This document shows positions 1-5,758 of a DNA stretch of 8,657 nt, in pieces. The stretch lies in the NCBI GenBank assembly GCA_014378155.1, contig JACMOF010000369.1, positions 1-8,657 of the forward strand, read 5' to 3'. Source of the DNA: Caulobacter sp. (GTDB lineage: Bacteria; Pseudomonadota; Alphaproteobacteria; Caulobacterales; Caulobacteraceae). Each line of letters opens with the position of its first letter. The first letter of the stretch is position 1. Under the pieces are notes generated by a model, which saw only the letters and a program-made list of their open reading frames with translations, was not told the DNA's origin and ran no database searches. Made by a program: the position numbers and the translations under genes.

Positions 1-34
1 TCATCTTGGGATAGAGGACGCCGGGCGGGATCAT
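1..34 (-). CDS. 5' end of a gene cut by the window edge, possibly TyrC-like dehydrogenase
   Basis: An ATG at 34-32 (minus strand) opens a frame that stays open to the left edge; only 11 codons are visible (MIPPGVLYPKM). A GGAG ribosome binding site sits 7 nt upstream, between the end of the aminotransferase gene (stop 50-48) and this ATG. The other nearby ATG, overlapping the aminotransferase stop as ATGA at 51-48, reaches a stop after six codons and is not a gene. No domain can be seen in so short a piece. The suggestion of a prephenate/arogenate (cyclohexadienyl) dehydrogenase rests only on the upstream neighbours, chorismate mutase and a HisC-type aminotransferase, which such a gene often follows. 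The start call is fairly safe; the function is a guess. Confidence 0.45.
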   Translation of the reverse strand, partial: MIPPGVLYPKM

Positions 35-47
35 TCGGACGCTCCGC

Positions 48-1169
48 TCATCGCCTGATGAACTCGGCCAGTAGGTCCACCACGGCCCGGTTGTGCTCCT
101 CCAACCCAATGGAAATCCGAATCGCGTTGGGCAGGCCGTAATTGGCCACCGCCCGCACCAGATAACCCTTCGCCGCCATGAATGCCTCGGCCTCGCGCGC
201 GGTCTTGCCGGCCACGTCCGGAAAGTTGACCAGCACGAAATTGGCCGCCGAGGGCGTGACCTCGAGCCCCAACCCGCCGATCTGCTGGGTCAGCCACGGC
301 CGCCATTGCTCAACCAGGGCGACCGAGCGCTTCTGGAAATCCTCGTCGGCCAGGGCGGCGATGGCCGCGTCCTGGGCCGGGATCGAGGTGTTGAAGGGCG
401 GACGGATGCGCTCGATCGGATCTATGATCCCGGCCGGCCCATAGGCCCAGCCCACCCGCAGGGCGGCCAGGCCGTGCAGCTTGGAGAAAGTGCGGGTGAC
501 GATGACGTTCTCGCTGTCGCGGGCCAGGTCCAGCCCGTCCTCGAAGCGCGGGTCGGTGCAGAACTCGGCATAGGCGCCGTCCAAAACGAGCACCACAGAC
601 GGCGGCAGGGCGGCGTGCAAGGCGCGGATCTCCTCGCCCGTCAGCCAGGTCCCGGTGGGGTTGGCGGGGTTGGCGATGAACACCAGCCGGGTGCGCTCAT
701 CGACGCAGGCCACGACCTCGTCGATGTCGATCCGTTGGTTCGGCTCCTTGGCGAAGCGGACCTCAGCCTGGCAGGCGCGGGCCCCGATCGCGTAGGCCGC
801 AAAGCCGTGCTCGCCCTGGACGATGTTGTCGCCGGGCTCGAGATAGACCTGGTTCAGCAGGGCGAAGATCTCGTCGCTGCCATCGCCGAAGGTCAGGCGC
901 TCGGGCTCCAGGCGGAAGTGCGCGGCGACGGCGGCGCGCAGGGCGCTGGCCTTGCCGTCGGGATAGATGTGCAGGCGATCGACGGCGTCACGATAGGCCG
1001 TCTTGGCCAGGTCGCTGCAGCCCAGGATGTTCTCGTTGCTCGACAGCTTCACCGGATGGGCGATGCCCTCCACCTTCGACTTGCCGCCCACATAGGCGGC
1101 GATGTCGAGCAGGCCCGGCTTGGGCGTGGGGCGGGGCGCCGCGAAGCGGTCGGTGGTCGGAGCGGTCAT
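48..1169 (-). CDS. hisC: HisC-family PLP-dependent aminotransferase (histidinol-phosphate / aromatic)
   Basis: The protein has 373 residues and the complete fold-type I aminotransferase pattern of the HisC family: substrate-side SSNEN (43-47), ANPANPTG (167-173), DGAYAEF (198-203 region), the PLP Schiff-base lysine in TFSKLHG (Lys230), the arginine of LRVGW (Arg238) and the carboxylate-binding RISIG (Arg351). It is expected to be cytosolic and to transfer an amino group from glutamate to imidazole-acetol phosphate, or to phenylpyruvate, prephenate or hydroxyphenylpyruvate. The gene follows chorismate mutase by 29 nt on the same strand and precedes a possible tyrC, so a role in tyrosine/phenylalanine synthesis is as likely as, or likelier than, one in histidine synthesis. 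HisC enzymes of Alphaproteobacteria are often broad in specificity. The ATG at 1169 is chosen because the protein then begins at normal family length; the frame stays open about 370 bases further upstream, but that stretch is antisense-like, arginine-rich and overlaps chorismate mutase. No strong Shine-Dalgarno sequence is visible, so translation may be coupled to the upstream gene. Confidence 0.9.
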   Translation of the reverse strand: MTAPTTDRFAAPRPTPKPGLLDIAAYVGGKSKVEGIAHPVKLSSNENILGCSDLAKTAYRDAVDRLHIYPDGKASALRAAVAAHFRLEPERLTFGDGSDEIFALLNQVYLEPGDNIVQGEHGFAAYAIGARACQAEVRFAKEPNQRIDIDEVVACVDERTRLVFIANPANPTGTWLTGEEIRALHAALPPSVVLVLDGAYAEFCTDPRFEDGLDLARDSENVIVTRTFSKLHGLAALRVGWAYGPAGIIDPIERIRPPFNTSIPAQDAAIAALADEDFQKRSVALVEQWRPWLTQQIGGLGLEVTPSAANFVLVNFPDVAGKTAREAEAFMAAKGYLVRAVANYGLPNAIRISIGLEEHNRAVVDLLAEFIRR

Positions 1170-1198
1170 TCGGAAACTCGGTCGGCGGAGAGGCTGTT

Positions 1199-1999
1199 CT
1201 ACACGTCGAAGGGGGTGGGCGCAGCCCCGATGACGCCCGTCAGATGCCCCGGCGCGCGGGCCAGGCGCTCGTCGCCGACCTGGTAGAAGCCCAGCAGCGA
1301 GAACAGCTTCAGCCCGCCGGCCTCGGCGACCAGTTCTGCGGCGACGCCATCGACCGCGAGGGCCTCGACTATGGCGTGGGCGCCCTTGGCGCTGTCGGTG
1401 ACCCAGAAGGTCTGGTCGCCGCCGGTCGGTTCGACCTCGACCTCGGCCACCGCGAAGGCGGCCTGCGGCCCCCAGCGCTCCAGGCAGGGCAGGGCGGCGA
1501 AGATCTTCAGCTTCGGTTCGGCCAGCAAGCGGCCCCACCAAGCGCTGTCTTGTGTCAGGGCCAGGACGGATACCCCCCAGGGGGTCTTGGCGGCGGCCAG
1601 GGCGTCCTTGTCGGTGGCGACCACCTTCATCGGCGGGGCGACGCCGAAGCGCAGGCGGGCCAGTTCCACGGCGCGGGCGGGATCCTTCCCACCCCAGACG
1701 GTCAGGTGATAGGGGCCCTGGCGGGTCAGGCTGTCGGACATCAGCTCGCGCCAGATGCGAATGACCAGGGCGTCGCTGGCGGCCGTGCGGGGCGCCGACA
1801 GGAGCTTGCGGACAATCAAAGCCTCGCGGGCGGGGCGCAGGCCAAAGCCGGTGTCACCGGACGCCTGTTTGGCCGCCGCCACGGCGCGCGCCAGGCCGGC
1901 CCGCTCGTCGAGCAGGGCCAGCAGCTCACCGTCGATGGCGTCGATCCGCCATCGGACCTCGTCCAGCGAAGGCGTCGCCTCGTCCGCCTCGTTCCCCAT
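1199..1999 (-). CDS. Chorismate mutase (AroQ type) with an unassigned C-terminal module
   Basis: The first ~95 of 266 residues form an AroQ-class helical chorismate mutase, which converts chorismate to prephenate at the branch to Phe/Tyr. Lining it up by eye with the mutase domain of E. coli PheA keeps the key residues: Arg16 (VRWRID), Arg33 (LLDERAG), Lys44, Arg58-Glu59 (RPARE), Ser90 and Gln94 (SDSLTRQ). The position of E. coli Asp48 appears to be Arg55. Residues ~97-266 are a second module starting YHLTVWGGKDPARAVELARLR and ending with a GLKLFSLLGFYQVGDERL segment. It looks like a shrunken relative of the prephenate dehydratase/ACT part of a P-protein, but has no recognisable dehydratase TRF motif, so dehydratase activity is not claimed. 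It is the first gene of the minus-strand aromatic module. The ATG at 1999 has GGGGA 6 nt upstream and a plausible promoter about 20 nt further back. Confidence 0.88.
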   Translation of the reverse strand: MGNEADEATPSLDEVRWRIDAIDGELLALLDERAGLARAVAAAKQASGDTGFGLRPAREALIVRKLLSAPRTAASDALVIRIWRELMSDSLTRQGPYHLTVWGGKDPARAVELARLRFGVAPPMKVVATDKDALAAAKTPWGVSVLALTQDSAWWGRLLAEPKLKIFAALPCLERWGPQAAFAVAEVEVEPTGGDQTFWVTDSAKGAHAIVEALAVDGVAAELVAEAGGLKLFSLLGFYQVGDERLARAPGHLTGVIGAAPTPFDV

Positions 2000-2025
2000 G
2001 ATCTATCCCCGAAATTGGAGGCCGG

Positions 2026-2053
2026 ACCATAGACTTTGCCGCCGAAGGCGCAA
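2026..2053 (-). promoter_or_regulatory. Candidate promoter for the chorismate mutase-hisC operon
   Basis: Read on the minus strand, TTGCGC (2053-2048) and TATGGT (2031-2026) are separated by 16 nt. The -10 context (GTCTATGGTC) also loosely resembles the Caulobacter housekeeping -10 element (GCTANAWC). Transcription would start near 2019 and leave a leader of about 20 nt containing the GGGGA ribosome binding site at 2010-2006. No leader peptide or attenuator hairpin fits in so short a leader. This is a match by eye only. Confidence 0.3.
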
Positions 2054-2133
2054 TAGGGCGAGGTCACGGGAAGAAAGTTGCGTGACAGAACGCTCGCATG
2101 GTCTGCGCTTAGGTGGGGTGTGTGTCGTGTCAC

Positions 2134-2158
2134 GATACGTCTCCATGTATTATGTATC
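2134..2158 (+). promoter_or_regulatory. Candidate operator/promoter of the higBA locus
   Basis: An AT-rich island in otherwise GC-rich DNA lies about 40-60 nt upstream of the toxin remnant. ATACGT (2135-2140) and ATGTAT (2145-2150) form an inverted repeat with a 4-nt spacer and one mismatch; a second ATGTAT (2152-2157) follows at a 7-nt step. GATAC (2134-2138) and GTATC (2154-2158) are exact inverted arms. TATTAT (2148-2153) could be a -10 element, though no good -35 is visible. HigA-type antitoxins usually repress their own promoter through short inverted repeats placed like this, so this is the best site for HigA autoregulation. Function is inferred from position and symmetry. Confidence 0.35.
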
Positions 2159-2197
2159 ACCTTGCGATCCGATCTCTGTCGAGGGCGGACGACGTGA

Positions 2198-2485
2198 ACG
2201 GCGATCCAGAGCTTCAGGGACGCGCGGGCCAAGGCGATCTTTGACGGGATCAAGCCTGGCAAGGGTTTCCCTGCCGACCTGCTGGGACCTGCGAAGCGAA
2301 AGCTGGAAATGCTGCAAGCGGCGACCTTGCTTGAGGATCTCCGCTTCCCGCCGGGCAATCGGTTGGAGGCGCTTTAGGGCGTTCGAGCGGGACAGCATTC
2401 GATCCGCGTGAACGGCCAGTTTCAACTGGTGTTCAAGTGGACGGACGGCGGTCCGGCCGACGTTGAGTTCGTTGACTACCGTTAG
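2198..2485 (+). pseudogene. higB: Broken HigB/RelE-family toxin gene
   Basis: Frame 2198-2485 encodes a recognisable HigB-type mRNA interferase of 95 positions, close to the usual ~92: a SFRDARAKAIFDGIK start, FPADLLGPAKRKLEMLQAA, DLRFPPGNRLEAL, then after an in-frame TAG (2375-2377, codon 60) the rest of the domain, RAGQHSIRVNGQFQLVFKW to EFVDYR. Three kinds of damage show. First, no ATG, GTG or TTG is in frame before codon 38: an ACG stands at 2198 directly after an in-frame TGA. A GTG at 2194 would be in frame if one of the two A bases at 2197-2198 were removed. Second, TAG replaces the lysine normally found in the LKGD/LKG segment, one base change from AAG. Third, the usual arginine of the (W/Y)-R-(I/L)-x-F strand is Gln, and the terminal D-Y-H is D-Y-R. 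Intact toxins of this family cut mRNA on the ribosome; this copy should be inactive. The antitoxin gene follows after 32 nt. Confidence 0.85.
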
Positions 2486-2517
2486 GCTCGGCAGCCCAAC
2501 CAACCGAGGAGACCGCG

Positions 2518-2838
2518 ATGCCCGCCCACATCGCCAGCCCCGCAGACCCTCTCGCCCCGGTTCATCCGGGCGAGATTCTGCTGGAGGAATTCATCAGGCC
2601 TTTCGGCCTTTCGCCGGGAAAAACCGCCAAGCGCCTGCACATCGCGCGACCGCGCATCGAGAAGCTGGTTCGTGGCCAGACGCCGGTGACCGTCGATACG
2701 GCCTTGCGTCTGGAAAAGCTGTTCGGGGCCACCGCGCAGTTCTGGCTCAACCTCCAGACCCGTTATGATTTGGAGACGGCCAAGCGCGCGCTGGCGGGCG
2801 ACATCGCGTTGATCGAGCCGATCGACGCCGCTGCCTGA
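2518..2838 (+). CDS. higA: HigA-family antitoxin, XRE-type DNA-binding protein
   Basis: The 106-residue protein has the typical HigA (VapI-like) layout. It has a short leader, then PVHPGEILLEEFIRPFGLS (15-32), a helix-turn-helix at roughly 31-55 with recognition helix around ARPRIEKLVRG, then TPVTVDTALRLEKLFGATAQFWLNLQTRYDLETA (55-88), the segment that marks this family. It would bind its own promoter and, in a working module, neutralise the HigB toxin. A good ribosome binding site (GAGGAG, 2506-2511) stands 6 nt before the ATG. The frame is complete with no damage, in contrast to the toxin gene just upstream. With the toxin lost, it may persist as a free-standing repressor or as an antidote to related toxins elsewhere in the genome (inference). 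Its stop lies 2 nt from the stop of the convergent DUF2125 gene, leaving no room for a terminator. Confidence 0.92.
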   Translation: MPAHIASPADPLAPVHPGEILLEEFIRPFGLSPGKTAKRLHIARPRIEKLVRGQTPVTVDTALRLEKLFGATAQFWLNLQTRYDLETAKRALAGDIALIEPIDAAA

Positions 2839-2840
2839 GC

Positions 2841-3851
2841 TCAATAAACGCGCGGCGACGGCCCGGTGTCGAACAGTCCCAGCCGTGTGCGGCCGTTCTC
2901 GAACTTCAGAGTGGCCGAAATCTCTGGATCGCGGCCCAGGGCTTGGGCGACCGCAGCGGCGGCGGCTTCGGGGCTCTGCAACGCCTGGCCGGGCGTGGGG
3001 GTCTCGCGGACGGTGACGTCCAGCGCGCCCTGGAGGCGGCCATTCTCGCCAACGGTCAGGGCGCCGGTCTTGGCGTCGAGCAAGGCCTCGCCCGCCTTGA
3101 CCTTGCCTTGCTGGACGCTGAGAGCGCCGCCCGCCTGGGACCAGTCGCGCACGGCGTCGGCCCAGCTTGTTCCGCGCAGGGCGCTGACCTTGCTCAGGCG
3201 GATGTCCCACATCAGGGCGGCGGTGCGGTCCTGGGCGATGCGGCCCAGCAGGCCGGTGAACTGGGCCTTGGCGCCGTCGGCCTTGAACAGGATGGCGGCC
3301 TGATCATCGGGACCCGGCACGATGTGCAGCACCAGGCCGGCCGTTGACAGCAGCGGGAACGGCGCGGCGCCGGCGGCGGGGGTGAAGAGCAGGTTGGCGC
3401 CCTCGACCGAGATGCGCGGCGGATATTTGTCGAAGCCCGCGAAGCTGGCCCGCAAGGCCTGGCCCGTGATCGTCACGTCGCCATTGATCGGCCGCGTCAT
3501 CACCACGCCAGCCGGGGCGACCACCACCCAATGGCCCAGGCTGTAGGCGTTGGCCTCGCCCTTTAGCCGCGGCGCTCGCAAGGCCCAACCCGACGGTTCG
3601 GCGACCCGGGCGTCGGTCAGGGTGATATCCATGCGGAAGGGAAAGCCGCTGAAGGTTCGGGTTTCCCACGACAGGTCGTAGCCGCGCGACTTCATCGACA
3701 AGGCCGTAGCGTCCATCCGCTGCTCGACCTGGCCGCGCAGCCAGAACCAGCCGAGGCTCCAGGCCAGAGCAACTATCAACAGCACCACGAAAGGCGCCAG
3801 CAGACCACGACGCCGGGGCTTGCGGGACGGTGCGGCGGCGTTATGGGTCAT
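2841..3851 (-). CDS. DUF2125 family membrane-anchored envelope protein
   Basis: The 336-residue protein has a basic N-terminus (KPRRR, 11-15), one membrane segment at about 17-38, and a long non-cytoplasmic portion rich in beta-strand-like stretches. The early motif MKSRGYDLSWETRTFSGFPFRMDITL (53-78) and the later VVVAPAGVVMTRPINGDVTITG pattern fit the alphaproteobacterial DUF2125 family, whose biochemical role is not known to me. Topology suggests an inner-membrane anchor with the body in the periplasm. The ATG at 3851 has GGAG 11 nt upstream, which is rather distant. It diverges from the ChaC-like gene with only 29 bp between the two starts, so their promoters must overlap one another or the neighbouring gene. 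It converges on higA with 2 nt between stops. Confidence 0.82.
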   Translation of the reverse strand: MTHNAAAPSRKPRRRGLLAPFVVLLIVALAWSLGWFWLRGQVEQRMDATALSMKSRGYDLSWETRTFSGFPFRMDITLTDARVAEPSGWALRAPRLKGEANAYSLGHWVVVAPAGVVMTRPINGDVTITGQALRASFAGFDKYPPRISVEGANLLFTPAAGAAPFPLLSTAGLVLHIVPGPDDQAAILFKADGAKAQFTGLLGRIAQDRTAALMWDIRLSKVSALRGTSWADAVRDWSQAGGALSVQQGKVKAGEALLDAKTGALTVGENGRLQGALDVTVRETPTPGQALQSPEAAAAAVAQALGRDPEISATLKFENGRTRLGLFDTGPSPRVY

Positions 3852-3880
3852 GAAAAGAGCGGCTCCGGTCGGGAAGAGTG

Positions 3881-4423
3881 ATGGCGTCTGACAGCGAAGA
3901 CCGCTGGGTATTTGGGTATGGATCGCTCATGTGGCGGCCTGGGTTCCCGTTCATAGAGCGAAGAACGGCCGTGCTCCATGGGCGACGGCGGGCGTTCTGC
4001 ATCTATTCGGTCCATCACCGGGGGACCTATGAGCGCCCGGGGCTGGTTTTAGGCTTGGCGCCCGGCGGCGCGACGCGTGGCGTGGTCTACCGCGTCGCGG
4101 CGGCGCAATGGCCTGAAGTCTATGCCTATCTGCGCGAACGCGAGCAGCCGACCGAGACCTATTTCGAGGCCTGGTCAGAGGTGAAGATCGACGGAGACGG
4201 AAAGACTTCCGCGCTCGTCTTCCTGTCGGACATGAAGCACAGCCAGTGGGCGGGCGACCTCACCCTGGACCAGCAATGCGCGCTGATCGCCGGGGCGACG
4301 GGCCTGTCGGGGCGCAATATCGACTACCTGCGCGACCTCGTACTGCACCTGCGCGAGGACGGGTTGCGCGACCGGGCGATGGAGACCTTGCTGGCGATGG
4401 TGGAGGCGCGAGAGGCCGCCTAA
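3881..4423 (+). CDS. ChaC-like gamma-glutamylcyclotransferase
   Basis: The 180-residue protein carries the marks of the ChaC branch: the FGYGSLMWRP glycine loop (11-20), FCIYSVHHRGTYERPGLVLGL (39-59, matching the family's S-x-x-HRGT-x-x-PGLVLGL), GVVYRV (68-72), and YLREREQ (83-89). Glu88 lines up with the catalytic glutamate of the family's YLxxRE motif. The predicted reaction converts the gamma-glutamyl part of glutathione to 5-oxoproline, releasing Cys-Gly in the cytosol. No signal peptide is seen. The ATG at 3881 is preferred over the GTG directly before it at 3878, because GGGA at 3871-3874 is then 6 nt away. It diverges from the DUF2125 gene and ends 6 nt from the stop of the convergent exported protein. 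Confidence 0.88.
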   Translation: MASDSEDRWVFGYGSLMWRPGFPFIERRTAVLHGRRRAFCIYSVHHRGTYERPGLVLGLAPGGATRGVVYRVAAAQWPEVYAYLREREQPTETYFEAWSEVKIDGDGKTSALVFLSDMKHSQWAGDLTLDQQCALIAGATGLSGRNIDYLRDLVLHLREDGLRDRAMETLLAMVEAREAA

Positions 4424-4429
4424 CGGATT

Positions 4430-4981
4430 CTACGACACAATCCCGTTGCTTACGCAGCTCTCCGTCCGCCAGGTGCCGTTGCGTTTGCGCAGTAGACAGT
4501 TGCGGCCTTCGCCGGCTAGCGACGCCCACTGTGCATAGGTGGAGACGAAGGCGATCGTGCCAGAGGCGGAGATGACCGGTCGGCCGACTTCGTTCCAAGG
4601 ATAGTCGGCGACGTGTAGGGATCTTTCACTCCAGCCGAAGCCGAGTTTGCGCCAATCGCAAGCCGGGACGAAATGCCGGCCTTCGGACTTTGGAGCGCCC
4701 AAGGCAAGGTCAGTCGCCTCGGTGTCAGTCAGTTGGGGAAAGGCATTCTGAAAGCCAGCCGCGTCGGCCGGGCCGTAGCTGAAATGTCCGGCTAGCAGGT
4801 CGCGCAGGCTCACGAGACTTTCGGGTTCTCTGAACACCGCCGATAGCACCGCGCAGTCGTCGGCGGTCGCCCGAACGGCCTTTTCGCCCGCCACGGCGTT
4901 GGATAGGCCGAGACTCATCGAGACGAGCAGAGTCGCGGCGCCTGTTAAAGCAGTCTGTGCCGCAAGCCGCAGTTCGCCCAT
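4430..4981 (-). CDS. Exported protein of unknown function with four cysteines
   Basis: I do not recognise the family. The 183-residue product starts with a clear Sec signal peptide: a short basic n-region (MGELR), a hydrophobic core (~7-27) and a likely signal peptidase I site after the alanine of SNAVA (residue 31). The mature part has exactly four cysteines (43, 108, 162, 176), compatible with two disulfides in the periplasm, and is tryptophan-rich. The C-terminal third (IAFVSTYAQWASLAGEGRN then LLRKRNGTW) resembles small periplasmic proteins with an aG-G-x(4-5)-L-x-K-x-x-G-x-W ending, but this gives no function. The ATG at 4981 is chosen over an upstream in-frame start at 5032 because it has GAGGGAG 8 nt upstream and begins the signal peptide directly. 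It follows plsC by 66 nt on the same strand, so it may be read partly from the ftsE operon. Confidence 0.75.
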   Translation of the reverse strand: MGELRLAAQTALTGAATLLVSMSLGLSNAVAGEKAVRATADDCAVLSAVFREPESLVSLRDLLAGHFSYGPADAAGFQNAFPQLTDTEATDLALGAPKSEGRHFVPACDWRKLGFGWSERSLHVADYPWNEVGRPVISASGTIAFVSTYAQWASLAGEGRNCLLRKRNGTWRTESCVSNGIVS

Positions 4982-4989
4982 TTTGATCA

Positions 4990-5003
4990 CTCCCTCTTGG
5001 GAG
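4990..5003 (-). promoter_or_regulatory. Hairpin covering the ribosome binding site of the exported protein gene
   Basis: On the minus strand CTCCC (5003-4999), loop AAGA, and GGGAG (4994-4990) form a perfect 5-bp GC-rich stem with a 4-nt loop. The 3' arm is the Shine-Dalgarno sequence of the gene starting at 4981. If formed in the mRNA it would block ribosome entry. Seen directly; regulatory meaning is inferred. Confidence 0.45.
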
Positions 5004-5005
5004 GA

Positions 5006-5018
5006 GCCTATACTAGGC
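5006..5018 (-). repeat. Short perfect inverted repeat between plsC and the exported protein gene
   Basis: GCCTA (5006-5010) and TAGGC (5014-5018) are exact inverted arms around a 3-nt centre. It lies two bases from the ribosome-binding-site hairpin, so the 66-nt junction holds two stem-loops in a row. No run of T follows on either strand, so a standard intrinsic terminator is unlikely. On the minus strand TATAGG within it (5012-5007) could also be a -10 element with TTGCGG 14 nt upstream, a short spacing. Confidence 0.35.
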
Positions 5019-5047
5019 GAGGTTTCCCGCAATCTTCGCGTGCCAGC

Positions 5048-5758
5048 TTACAGCCCTTCGTCTTCCAGCGCCTTGGTGGCGGTGTCGATGCGGGTCTGGA
5101 GCTCGCGCATGAACTCGCCGCGCTTCAGGCCGGCGGGGATTGGCGGCAGGTATTCGAAGACGATCGTGCCGGGCGGCCGCAGCATGCCCTTGGGCCAGTG
5201 GACGCCGCAGTTCAGGGCCAGGGGCGTGACCGGCATGTCGAGCTCGCGATAGAGGGCCGCGATGCCGGGCTTGTAGTCGCCCGCGACCCCGACATCGCCG
5301 CGCGTACCTTCCGGGAAGATCACCACCTGGCGGGTTTCCTTCATGCGCTCGACAGCGTCGCGCACCAGCTTCTTCAGCGCCGTGGAGTGGCCGGCGCGGT
5401 CGATGACGATCATGCCAGCCTTCTGACCATGCCAGCCGAACAGCGGCACCATCAGCAGCTCCTTCTTCATCACGAAACAGGCGTCGGGCAGCAGGGCGAA
5501 CTGGCTGAAGACGTCGAACATCGACTGGTGCTTGGCCGCGACCAGGGCCGGTCCGGTCGGCCGGAACTGCTCGCCGCGCACCTCGACCTTGACGCCGGCC
5601 AGCCAGCGCAGCCCCCAGATCAGGCCCTTGGCCCAGATCGACAGTGACCAGGTGTTGAACCGGCGGGGCAGGGGGAAGGTCACGATCATGGCGATGGCCG
5701 TGGCCACCGACCACAGCCAGAAGAACAGCTGGAACAGGAAAGACCGTAGATAGATCAA
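5048..5758 (-). CDS. plsC: 1-acyl-sn-glycerol-3-phosphate acyltransferase (PlsC family)
   Basis: With a TTG start at 5758 the protein has 236 residues, a normal PlsC length. It has an N-terminal membrane segment (~7-28), the acyltransferase block I HX4D motif in AKHQSMFD (His77, Asp82), block II around GMIVIDRAG (Arg121), block III FPEGTRG (148-154) and block IV VTPLALNCG (177-185). It should acylate lysophosphatidic acid to phosphatidic acid at the inner membrane. TTG is chosen because no ATG or GTG precedes the membrane segment within family length, AAGGA lies about 6 nt upstream, and the TTG overlaps the stop of the preceding gene as TTGA. The frame remains open further upstream, but that part merely reads the ydcF gene out of frame. 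Last gene of the ftsE-ftsX-ydcF-plsC operon. Confidence 0.92.
   Translation of the reverse strand: MIYLRSFLFQLFFWLWSVATAIAMIVTFPLPRRFNTWSLSIWAKGLIWGLRWLAGVKVEVRGEQFRPTGPALVAAKHQSMFDVFSQFALLPDACFVMKKELLMVPLFGWHGQKAGMIVIDRAGHSTALKKLVRDAVERMKETRQVVIFPEGTRGDVGVAGDYKPGIAALYRELDMPVTPLALNCGVHWPKGMLRPPGTIVFEYLPPIPAGLKRGEFMRELQTRIDTATKALEDEGL

Noticed and set aside
93..1286. Long plus-strand open frame (397 codons) opposite the aminotransferase
   Set aside because: Composition (Gly, Arg, Asp, Gln-rich, no motifs) is that of an antisense shadow; the minus-strand frame has full aminotransferase motifs.
1170..1541. Upstream extension of the aminotransferase frame to 1541
   Set aside because: The extra ~124 residues are Arg/Gly-rich, overlap the chorismate mutase gene in another frame and are typical of chance open frames in high-GC DNA.
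1244..2032. Plus-strand open frame of 262 codons opposite chorismate mutase
   Set aside because: No recognisable domain; mirrors the codon pattern of the real gene on the other strand.
2000..2200. SOS (LexA) box upstream of higBA, as known for a Caulobacter higBA operon
   Set aside because: I looked for GTTC-N7-GTTC on both strands and found none in this spacer.
2366..2411. Frameshift rather than nonsense change as the lesion in the toxin gene
   Set aside because: The frame before TAG (NRLEAL) and after it (RAGQHSIRVNG) is the same, so a single AAG to TAG substitution explains it without any indel.
4424..4429. Terminator between the convergent ChaC-like and exported-protein genes
   Set aside because: Only 6 nt separate the stops and no hairpin with a T run is visible there.
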